In this document: in pieces, positions 6,293-12,985 of the stretch
How positions within the stretch are numbered: position 1 is the stretch's first letter
Layout of the letters: each line of letters starts with the position of its first letter
Source: Pseudomonadota bacterium
GTDB lineage: Bacteria; Pseudomonadota; Alphaproteobacteria; Rhizobiales; Hyphomicrobiaceae
Direction of reading: 5' to 3'
Length of the DNA: 13,968 bases
NCBI GenBank assembly: GCA_003242645.1
Contig: QGVC01000055.1
Coordinates: 1 to 13,968, forward strand
Notes under the pieces: model-generated
Databases searched by the model: none
Told to the model about the DNA's origin: nothing
The model's input: only the letters and a program-made list of their open reading frames with translations
Position numbers and translations under genes: made by a program

Positions 6293-7573
6293 ATGATCAT
6301 TTCAAGAAAATGGCCGGTACGACTTGTCTGCATGATAGCGACGGCAGGGTTTCTGCATATCATGTGGAGGGACAGCGGCTTAGCGTTCGATGATCTGCAC
6401 AATGTGCCGCTCGTCGCTACCCCTCCACTTCCTCAACCCGGCTATCTTCAACCAACCCGCGATCCAGCCTTCGGCACGCCGCTCGTGCGGATCACAGATC
6501 CAGGGCAAGAAATGCAACCCGGGATCAGATGTAAACCAAAATACTGCCGGCATCGTTACTCCAGCACTCAGACCTGGAACGCAGATCAATCGCTTCTCGT
6601 GATTCACAAAGGATGCCCCGGATTGTGCTTTCTGGATGGTCAAACTTACCAGCCACTTTTTCAGAGGTATCCATCCGGCACCTGCGAGTGGCACCCATCT
6701 GATCCCGAGGAGATGATATGCGTTAGCAGCAGCGAGATTTACCGCTGGAAAGTTCGCAGTGGAGAGCGGAGCATCATCTATGCTCCCACGAGCTACACCC
6801 GGCTTGAGTTCGGTCCTGGTAAGAACAACTTGTCGTGGAGCGGTGATCGACTGGTAGTTCGCGCCATATCTCCGTCTGGCCGCCTCGTCGCGTTTCCCTA
6901 CGACATCCAAACCGGGACGAAATATCCTGACATTCAGCTCGACCGTCTGGACGGCAAAAATCACTACTGCACGATTTCGCCCTCGGGCAGTTACACCTTC
7001 TGCTACCAGGAGATGCCGGACAAGACAAACATTGCCTTCATTTTCACAGTCGACGGCAAACAGGTGCAGCACTGGCCGGAGCATCACCGGCCCGGCCACG
7101 GCGATATGATGATCGATGAAGATGGCAGCGATGTTTATGTCGGAATCAGCAAGAGCGAGCCAGACAAGTACCAACTTATTAAGCGCCGATTATCAGACGG
7201 AGCCGTAACGGTGCTAACACCACGCGGTCCCGCGCAGCACGCTTCCGTGCGCAGCATCAGACGGCCAGGCTGGGTTTTTGTAACCTTTGGAGGCACCTAT
7301 GAGCGCGCTGGTCGTCGGCGGGGACTTCCACTTTATGGGGAGATTGTTGCAATCCGTACTGATGGAAGCGGTGAAATTCGGCGCATCGTTCACCACCGCA
7401 GCGTCAAGCACAATTATCTGAGCGAGGCACAGGGCTCTCCCTCACCCGATGGGTCACAGGTGATTTGGGCCAGCAATTGGGGCGAACCCGGCGGGCCCGT
7501 CACGGCCTACGTGGCTCGGCTGTCCTGGCCAAATCTTTCCCAGGCGCCTCGGCAGGGAGCAAGCCTTGAGTGA
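6293..7573 (+). CDS. Secreted beta-propeller protein of unknown role (TolB/oligogalacturonate-lyase-like fold)
   Basis: 426 residues. An N-terminal signal-like segment (basic MIISRKWPVR, then a hydrophobic stretch to about residue 32) points to export. The body has repeated short strands with S-P-S-G or S-P-D-G turns (ISPSGRLVA at 192-200, ISPSGSYTF at 228-236, PSPDGSQVIWASNWGE at 383-398), typical of TolB/WD40-like propellers and of the oligogalacturonate lyase-like group. Histidine-rich spots are at 264-269 (HHRPGHGD) and 367-373. Nine cysteines include CKPKYC (80-85) and CPGLC (108-112), consistent with disulfides outside the cytoplasm. The catalytic metal site of known PL22 lyases could not be confirmed, so lyase activity is only a hypothesis; sugar binding is equally possible. 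AGAGGA lies five bases before ATG 6293. Its last eight bases overlap the Wzx gene. Confidence 0.8.
   Translation: MIISRKWPVRLVCMIATAGFLHIMWRDSGLAFDDLHNVPLVATPPLPQPGYLQPTRDPAFGTPLVRITDPGQEMQPGIRCKPKYCRHRYSSTQTWNADQSLLVIHKGCPGLCFLDGQTYQPLFQRYPSGTCEWHPSDPEEMICVSSSEIYRWKVRSGERSIIYAPTSYTRLEFGPGKNNLSWSGDRLVVRAISPSGRLVAFPYDIQTGTKYPDIQLDRLDGKNHYCTISPSGSYTFCYQEMPDKTNIAFIFTVDGKQVQHWPEHHRPGHGDMMIDEDGSDVYVGISKSEPDKYQLIKRRLSDGAVTVLTPRGPAQHASVRSIRRPGWVFVTFGGTYERAGRRRGLPLYGEIVAIRTDGSGEIRRIVHHRSVKHNYLSEAQGSPSPDGSQVIWASNWGEPGGPVTAYVARLSWPNLSQAPRQGASLE
7554..7559 (+). promoter_or_regulatory. Ribosome binding site supporting the TTG start of the flippase
   Basis: AGGGAG at 7554-7559 lies six bases before TTG 7566 and inside the end of the propeller gene. 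The next in-frame ATG (7611) has no comparable site and would remove the first 15 residues. Confidence 0.6.
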
Positions 7574-9077
7574 TAAAGGGCGTGGCTTGGCGAAGCGCAG
7601 TCTGGCGGGCATGCTGTGGACTGCCTTATCGATGGGAGCGCTTGCCATTTCTGAGGCTCTTGCTCTTGTCGTCCTTGCGCGCCTGCTTTCCCCAAATGAA
7701 TTCGGTCTTTACGCTGCGGCGCTGGTTGTCATTAAATTTACGGTTATTTTTGAAGGCCTGGGTCTTGGACCGGCGATAGTGCAACGGCCGTCGATCGAGG
7801 AACGCCACCTGCGGGTTGGGTTTACCCTTTCTCTTCTTCTCAGTTTCTTAACTGCGGGAACCATCTGGTTGATTGCTCCTGTCATAGCGGCTTTCTTGCG
7901 CCTCGCGGAGCTTGCCCCCGTGGTGCGCGGTGCCAGTGTCGTTTTTATCTGCTATGGCCTTTCTATGGTCGCACAAGCGATGGCCCAACGTGCTTTGCGG
8001 TTTCGATGGCTCGCGGGTATAGACGCTTGTGCGTTCGCAATCGGCTTCGTGGTCATCGGCCCTCTCTTAGCTTGGTACAGCTTTGGTGTTTGGGCGCTCG
8101 TCGGTGCCCTGGTTACGCAGCACTTTACTCGAACAGTGCTCCTTCTGATCGGCCAACCACATCCCAAGAGACCACTTCTGGAAAGGAAAGCGATAGCAGA
8201 CCTACTGTTTTTCGGAGGCGGATTTACACTTGCTCGCGTCTGCAATTTCCTGGCGGGCCAGGTCGATAAGCTTATAGTCGGCCGTTTCCTTGGCGCACAG
8301 GCTTTAGGCCTCTATGCTCTTGCCTCCCAACTCATGACTGCGCCCGCCGTCATTTTTGGTCAGATTCTCGATCGCGTGCTTTTTCCGACCATGGCGCTTG
8401 TCCAGCAGGAGCAGTCGCGCCTTGCGCGAGCGTACCGGAGCGGAGTTGCAGCTTGTGCGCTGTTCACCATGCCCGCGGGCGTAATCTTGGCGATCATTGC
8501 GCCAGAGCTCGTCTTCGTCCTCCTCGGAAACGGATGGGAGGGGGTTGTCGTGCCGTTTCAGATCCTCGCACTCGGAATGTTTTTCCGCACAAGCCATAAA
8601 CTCAGCGACACTATTGCGCGGGCGACTGGTGCAGTATATGCCCGTGCTTGGCGGCAAGCCGTCTTTGCTATCGCTATCGCGGTGGGCTCGTTGATCGGGC
8701 AGTTGTGGGGGCTACCCGGTGTCGTGCTTGGCGTCATTGCCGGGGTCGCTACGAACTACTTTTTTATGGCGCAGCTGAGCCTGGTCTTGACGGGTATGAG
8801 TTGGTCAGATTTTGCCAGGGCGCATGCTCCAGGTATGGCCCTCGCAAGCGCACTGGGCTTCATCGTGTGGGCCGTAGTGACTCATTTGCGAGTGCTCGAG
8901 ATCTCAGCAATTGTGGTGCTGATTGACGTAACAATGCTTTCAATCATCCTGTCTCTTTCGCTTTGCTGGCTGCTGCCTACGCTATTTCTTGGCGACGATG
9001 GCCGATCCGCTGTTCGCGTTCTCTCGACCTTGATGCCGAGTTGGCTCCGACAACGTCCAAGCTGCCCGGATATTTAG
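7566..9077 (+). CDS. Polysaccharide repeat-unit flippase (Wzx-like, MOP superfamily)
   Basis: 503 residues with roughly 12 to 14 membrane helices. The start (KRSLAGMLWTALS) and the segment LARLLSPNEFGLYAAALVV (about 38-56) are characteristic of the polysaccharide synthase/flippase group related to WzxC and RfbX. FLAGQVDKLIVGRFLGAQALGLYALASQL (about 223-251) is the matching motif at the start of the second half. It should flip undecaprenyl-linked repeat units to the periplasmic face of the inner membrane. It starts at TTG 7566, overlapping the propeller gene stop by eight bases, with AGGGAG six bases upstream, so the two genes are probably translationally coupled. It converges with the OPX gene 24 bases later; no terminator is visible between them. 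Confidence 0.92.
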   Translation: MSDKGRGLAKRSLAGMLWTALSMGALAISEALALVVLARLLSPNEFGLYAAALVVIKFTVIFEGLGLGPAIVQRPSIEERHLRVGFTLSLLLSFLTAGTIWLIAPVIAAFLRLAELAPVVRGASVVFICYGLSMVAQAMAQRALRFRWLAGIDACAFAIGFVVIGPLLAWYSFGVWALVGALVTQHFTRTVLLLIGQPHPKRPLLERKAIADLLFFGGGFTLARVCNFLAGQVDKLIVGRFLGAQALGLYALASQLMTAPAVIFGQILDRVLFPTMALVQQEQSRLARAYRSGVAACALFTMPAGVILAIIAPELVFVLLGNGWEGVVVPFQILALGMFFRTSHKLSDTIARATGAVYARAWRQAVFAIAIAVGSLIGQLWGLPGVVLGVIAGVATNYFFMAQLSLVLTGMSWSDFARAHAPGMALASALGFIVWAVVTHLRVLEISAIVVLIDVTMLSIILSLSLCWLLPTLFLGDDGRSAVRVLSTLMPSWLRQRPSCPDI

Positions 9078-9101
9078 CCGCCGGTCTTTCAGCTCCTTGC
9101 G

Positions 9102-10424
9102 CTATCTCGTTTCCAGTGCATATCTGGGCGGGCTCGTGCCTATCGCACCCAAATTGTTACCCGTCGATACAGGCACCTTTTTCACATCTACCTCTATGAT
9201 ATCGCCTGGCTCGATCTCGTCATCGTAACTCGCCTCAAAGGTGACCGAACTCGCGCCGCTCCTTCGAATCAGAGTAATCGATGGACGTGATACATTCTCC
9301 GACTCGCGCGGAACAGTGACCCTCGCCAGCTCCAGCTTAACCTGTATGCTGCGCAGACGCGCGTGCTCTTCGGCCAACTTCAGCTCAGCCGATTGCAAAC
9401 TTTCTTTAATTGCGAGCCGCCGCTGATCATCGAGCTTTTCTAACGCGCGGCGCGCCTCGTCCAGTTGCTTGCGCGCTTGCATAAGGGCATGAGCTGTTTG
9501 TAGGCGACGTGTAGAGGAGTAAAGTAGTGCGCGCCGTGCATCCACAACGCGCATGTTGGTCATGTGCCCCTTCCGTAGAAGTCCTTGCAGGCGTTCATAC
9601 TCTTCCATATCATCTATCTCACCCTGCTTTTCGAGCTCGAGCCGTTCAGATAATGACCTGATCTGCTCCTCTGCAAGCACGGCACTTCGTTCCAAGAAAG
9701 CCCGCTCGCGCCTCAAGTCCTCTTGCCGCAGAGCAATGATATCTTTTTCGAGGGCCAGAATACGAGAGAGCGCGTCCTCGGGAACCGGAGCCGGCGGAAG
9801 TGATGACCTATCGAACTCCGCTGTTTCGCCGAGCTCATACCGCAACCTCCAGACACGCACGGCCTGACTGGCCAGAGTCAGCCAGCTCGCGATATAGTCT
9901 CTCTGCAACGGAATGGGATCGTAGCGCTGCCCAATTTCTCCGTTCATAATGGATGATCGAACCCCGCCTGCAGACGCTATCGCCTGGCGTACCGTCATCC
10001 GCGGCTGGAAGCGCTGCTCCCCGGATCGAACCACATCGCCCGATACCCAAATTGGAGCATATTGTGCGACGGTCGCCGAAACGTCTTCGCGCTCGACAGT
10101 ACGTGTCAGCTCGCGGCCATCCGAAGCATAAACCGTTAGTAGCTTTCCCGCGAAGGCGGCCTGAATACGCTCCCGGACGTCCTTCAACAATTCGCCTTCA
10201 ACATCCAGCGTACCGATTGTGGGAATCGTGATGCTGCCATCTAGTTGTACTGGTGCACGATGACTGAATTGGGGGAGACCTGCGACCGACACTTCGATGA
10301 CATCGCCTGCGCGCAGCCGATATTCCGAAGCTGCAGCGGCCCATGTTGATCCGAATACAAGAGCTATGGCGATCTGCACAGAGGCGACGATCGATTTAAC
10401 GTAAGAATACTGACGACAAGCCAT
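9102..10424 (-). CDS. Outer-membrane polysaccharide export protein with coiled coil (ExoF-like OPX)
   Basis: 440 residues from ATG 10424. A signal peptide (MACRQYSYVK, then SIVASVQIAIALVFG, ending about AAAAS) has no lipobox cysteine, so unlike Wza the protein is not a lipoprotein. Next is the polysaccharide export domain EYRLRAGDVIEVSVAGLPQF...DGSITIPTIG (about 34-118), then an SLBB-like domain with VSGDVVRSGEQRFQPRMTVRQAIASAGG (about 127-154). A long charged, heptad-rich coiled coil (about 218-368) follows, then a second short SLBB-like piece with EIEPGDIIEVDV (about 403-414). This order resembles rhizobial ExoF. It should form the periplasmic/outer-membrane exit and contact the co-polymerase encoded divergently. 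An in-frame TTG at 10445 would add seven residues; ATG is preferred for signal-peptide shape, though its ribosome site is weak. Confidence 0.9.
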   Translation of the reverse strand: MACRQYSYVKSIVASVQIAIALVFGSTWAAAASEYRLRAGDVIEVSVAGLPQFSHRAPVQLDGSITIPTIGTLDVEGELLKDVRERIQAAFAGKLLTVYASDGRELTRTVEREDVSATVAQYAPIWVSGDVVRSGEQRFQPRMTVRQAIASAGGVRSSIMNGEIGQRYDPIPLQRDYIASWLTLASQAVRVWRLRYELGETAEFDRSSLPPAPVPEDALSRILALEKDIIALRQEDLRRERAFLERSAVLAEEQIRSLSERLELEKQGEIDDMEEYERLQGLLRKGHMTNMRVVDARRALLYSSTRRLQTAHALMQARKQLDEARRALEKLDDQRRLAIKESLQSAELKLAEEHARLRSIQVKLELARVTVPRESENVSRPSITLIRRSGASSVTFEASYDDEIEPGDIIEVDVKKVPVSTGNNLGAIGTSPPRYALETR

Positions 10425-10735
10425 AGCGCGATCCAAGCTCAACAATTGCTAGAGGCATCTGGTAGTCGATTCAGAGCATCAGAGTTGAAACAGACTATTG
10501 CAGGCAATCACCACCACTGGGTACCTGCTAATTGGGACGGGGTAATGAACTTGTGTAATTTACGCACCGCAGGAATGATAGAACTCTATCCGTTCAACAT
10601 CCGGGGCTCAGGAGACAGATCAGGTCTCTCACGAGAGTCTGCTTGCCAGCACTTGCTGAAGGTGGCGCTTTAGCAATGCGATCTCCACAGAATTCGACAA
10701 TGAGAGGCAATGTTCCTCGCTAGTCGGACCAACAA
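10425..10735. promoter_or_regulatory. Divergent control region between OPX and co-polymerase/kinase genes
   Basis: 311 bases with no believable gene; a 75-codon plus-strand frame (10446-10673) has no ribosome site and starts with TTG. Short symmetric elements are present: ATTGC-AG-GCAAT (10497-10508), the near-palindrome TGTGTAATTTACGCA (10552-10566), GATAG-AACT-CTATC (about 10578-10591), and GAGAC/GTCTC with CTCTC/GAGAG (10612-10637). No clear sigma-70 or sigma-54 promoter could be fixed. The region presumably controls both export genes together. Confidence 0.45.
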
Positions 10736-12772
10736 ATGACTTACCAAGAGCACCGTACGCCGGAGCTGAAAGATCTCGTCGCGCTGTTGCGGAGGCGATG
10801 GAAGCTGATTGCTACCTTTGCCATGACAGGCAGCATTTTGGCCCTGGTTATAGGCGCGACCATCCCGCCCAGCTATACGTCGAAAGCGCAGTTGCTTGTG
10901 GCCCGCTCAGATGCGGGGCCAGCAGATGTTCCGGATGAAGCCGTCGTCGACACGCACATCGAGCTCATCGTTTCCCCAAGGCATCTGCTCGAGGTGCAGG
11001 ACAGCCTCGCTACGGATCCGCCCCCTCGCCGCTCTGGAGAGACCACGCACTCGCCCTTCTTCAACAGCGCAATAAAGTCTGCCTGGAAGAAGCTCCAGGG
11101 AGCATTAGCTGCTATCCTTCCGCATGCGCCCGTTGAAGCTTCTCCCATGGAGACAGCCGAGATTGGAGACGACTCGGTTATTGCCGAAGAGGATCAGGCG
11201 ATCGAATTCGCGGAGCTCCAGGAAGGCATAAGTGTCTACAAAGAGCAACGCTCGCGTGTCATTGCAGTAACCTTTACCGCGAATGATCCAGAGCTAGCGG
11301 CGTTCATCGCAAATCGTATTGTAGAAAATTACGTAAAGAGAGGGCGCGAGAAACAACTGGCGCAGCGTCGACGCCTCGAACGCGAATTGGCAAAGCGCAT
11401 CCCATTTGCCAAGGTGGCGCTCGAGCGAGCGGAAGCGACGGTACGCGATCATCGCATTGCCTCGGGATTACTCGACGAAAAAAGCATCGAAGCGATGGAC
11501 CGCCAAATTGCCGAACTGAGGCGTCAGCTTGCCATCGACCTCGCGAAAATCGGCAAAGAAAGTACAGACCTTTCGCCCTTGCTCAACTACCAGGAAGCTG
11601 CGCCAAGCGCCGCCGAGCTGAACGCAACTCAGCTGTCGAGCCAAGCCGCCGACAATAAAAGTCCCCCTCCCCAATCAGGCCGAAGCCCCCTTGAGGAGCG
11701 CCTGCACCGCGCTCTTCAGCGCCTCAGATCACTCGAGCAATCCCGCGAGAGCTTGCGCGAGGCTGAAACAAAGCTGAAAGAGCTGGAACGGGAGGCAAGT
11801 GCTGCCGCACAACTCTATGAAAGTCTCTTGCGAAAGCAGACCGAGCTCTCCGTTCAGGGCCCGATTCAGCAGGATGTTCACATAGTTTCGGCAGCAATGC
11901 CGCCTGAGCAACCGAGCTCACCTTCACCCCTGTTGTTCGTCCTACCGGCTTTCGTTGCCTTCGCCATCACCGGCGGTCTGTTGGTGATCGTGAGGGAGCA
12001 ATTCGATCACCGCGTTCGATCTGAACGAGATGTTGAAGAGTTTGTCGGAATTCCGTGCATCGGGCTCCTTCCCAAGCGGCCTCGCTTTCACCTGCACCGA
12101 GCACGGCAAACTCTGATCGAAAAGCCATTCAACATATATGGCGAGGCGATCCGGTCAGTGGTTGCCGCCGCACTAGCCCGACGCCGCATTCCATCAACTC
12201 AACGACAGGTTCGGAACTGCGCTGTGTTTGCTATCACATCAAGCGAACCGGGCGACGGCAAGACCACGTTGGCCGTGAGCTTTGCCGTTAGTGTCGGCCT
12301 GCTTGGGCAAAGGGTCCTGCTGATGGATCTCGACTTTCGGAGCAAACCCGTTGCTGCAGCACTCGCGAGACTTGGAAAGGATGGCAGTGACAAACCTAGT
12401 GCGGCGGAAACTGGGCGGACTGTGGTGAGAAACATTGCAAAGTTGGGAATCGATTGTCTACCCTTGGCAAACAGGCGGGAAGACGCTCTTTCGTTCTTGA
12501 TGGCCGACCAGCTGTCTTCAATTCTGAATGACCTTAGACGGGAATACGATTGCATCGTAATCGATAGCCCGCCCCTCCTTGGCGCAACGGAGGCGCGCAC
12601 AATCGCTGCAGTAGCGGATAACGTGATTCTCGCGTTGAAATGGGGTTGCACGGAAATCGAAACTGCCGGCCGCGCTCTTCGTCAGCTTCAGCACTCCGGG
12701 ATCAAGGACACCCAACGGCGCGTGTTTGGGGTCATAACGCAGGTCAATCCACGGAGGCATCGGTTCAACTAG
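10736..12772 (+). CDS. Polysaccharide co-polymerase fused to BY-kinase domain (ExoP/Wzc-like)
   Basis: 678 residues. A Wzz-type N-terminus (LKDLVALLRRRWKLIATFAM, first membrane helix about 23-43) is followed by a large periplasmic region, with an acidic, proline-rich insert (about 92-152) and coiled coil (about 200-370). A proline-rich PEQPSSPSP precedes membrane helix two (about 399-420). The cytoplasmic kinase-like domain has Walker A SSEPGDGKTT (502-511), Walker A' VLLMDLDFRSKP (527-538) and Walker B DCIVIDSPP (605-613). It should control chain length and couple synthesis to export with the OPX partner transcribed divergently. The C-terminus RRVFGVITQVNPRRHRFN has no tyrosine cluster, so classic cycling autophosphorylation on a Tyr-rich tail looks absent. 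Start ATG 10736 has GGA 8 bases upstream. Confidence 0.93.
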   Translation: MTYQEHRTPELKDLVALLRRRWKLIATFAMTGSILALVIGATIPPSYTSKAQLLVARSDAGPADVPDEAVVDTHIELIVSPRHLLEVQDSLATDPPPRRSGETTHSPFFNSAIKSAWKKLQGALAAILPHAPVEASPMETAEIGDDSVIAEEDQAIEFAELQEGISVYKEQRSRVIAVTFTANDPELAAFIANRIVENYVKRGREKQLAQRRRLERELAKRIPFAKVALERAEATVRDHRIASGLLDEKSIEAMDRQIAELRRQLAIDLAKIGKESTDLSPLLNYQEAAPSAAELNATQLSSQAADNKSPPPQSGRSPLEERLHRALQRLRSLEQSRESLREAETKLKELEREASAAAQLYESLLRKQTELSVQGPIQQDVHIVSAAMPPEQPSSPSPLLFVLPAFVAFAITGGLLVIVREQFDHRVRSERDVEEFVGIPCIGLLPKRPRFHLHRARQTLIEKPFNIYGEAIRSVVAAALARRRIPSTQRQVRNCAVFAITSSEPGDGKTTLAVSFAVSVGLLGQRVLLMDLDFRSKPVAAALARLGKDGSDKPSAAETGRTVVRNIAKLGIDCLPLANRREDALSFLMADQLSSILNDLRREYDCIVIDSPPLLGATEARTIAAVADNVILALKWGCTEIETAGRALRQLQHSGIKDTQRRVFGVITQVNPRRHRFN

Positions 12773-12985
12773 ACCGAAGCGAACTGCGAGCGCGCACATC
12801 AACACTGGTAACGAATCGAAGTCGCTCTAACGAGAGCTGATCAACTCAACCTGCTCTCCTCCCGCAGCTACTACGATTCCTCCCGAAGCTGCATTCTGGC
12901 GCAAACACAAACGGGTGCTGGATACAGCACCCGCTCCAGCTCGAAGTAGATCTTCGCCTGCAGAAAAGCGGCGCGACATACCGCT
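12773..12985. other. Convergent intergenic region
   Basis: 213 bases between two convergent genes, with no coding frame of note. Besides the terminator at 12912-12933 it holds a weak hairpin GCTCT-AACG-AGAGC (12824-12837) without a T-run, which could mark the 3' end of the co-polymerase transcript. Confidence 0.5.
12899..12933 (-). terminator. Rho-independent terminator of the large surface-protein gene
   Basis: CGGGTGCTG (12912-12920) and CAGCACCCG (12925-12933) form a perfect 9-base GC-rich stem with a GATA tetraloop. Read on the minus strand the stem is followed by TTTGTGTTTG (12911-12902), a U-rich tail. On the plus strand the following bases are CTCCAGCTCG, so termination is directional for the minus-strand gene, whose stop codon lies 53 bases upstream. 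Confidence 0.8.

Noticed and set aside
6380..7174. 264-codon minus-strand open frame
   Set aside because: It lies wholly inside the beta-propeller gene on the opposite strand, shows no family motifs and has no ribosome site. The plus-strand frame has a signal peptide, propeller turns and a good ribosome site.
3780..10536. AATTGG/CCAATT as a cluster-wide regulatory motif
   Set aside because: It occurs in several intergenic gaps but also inside coding regions (for example near 7474, 10047 and 11384), at about the frequency expected by chance.
10446..10673. 75-codon plus-strand frame in the OPX/co-polymerase gap
   Set aside because: TTG start, no ribosome site, no recognisable composition or motif; the region is better explained as a shared promoter.
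10661..10680. Possible sigma-54 promoter (TGGCGCTTTAGCAATGC)
   Set aside because: The GG and GC elements are 12 bases apart instead of 10, so it does not meet the strict spacing.
12912..12933. Hairpin as terminator for the plus-strand co-polymerase gene
   Set aside because: On the plus strand no T-run follows the stem; the T-rich tail is on the minus-strand side, so it was assigned to the minus-strand gene only.
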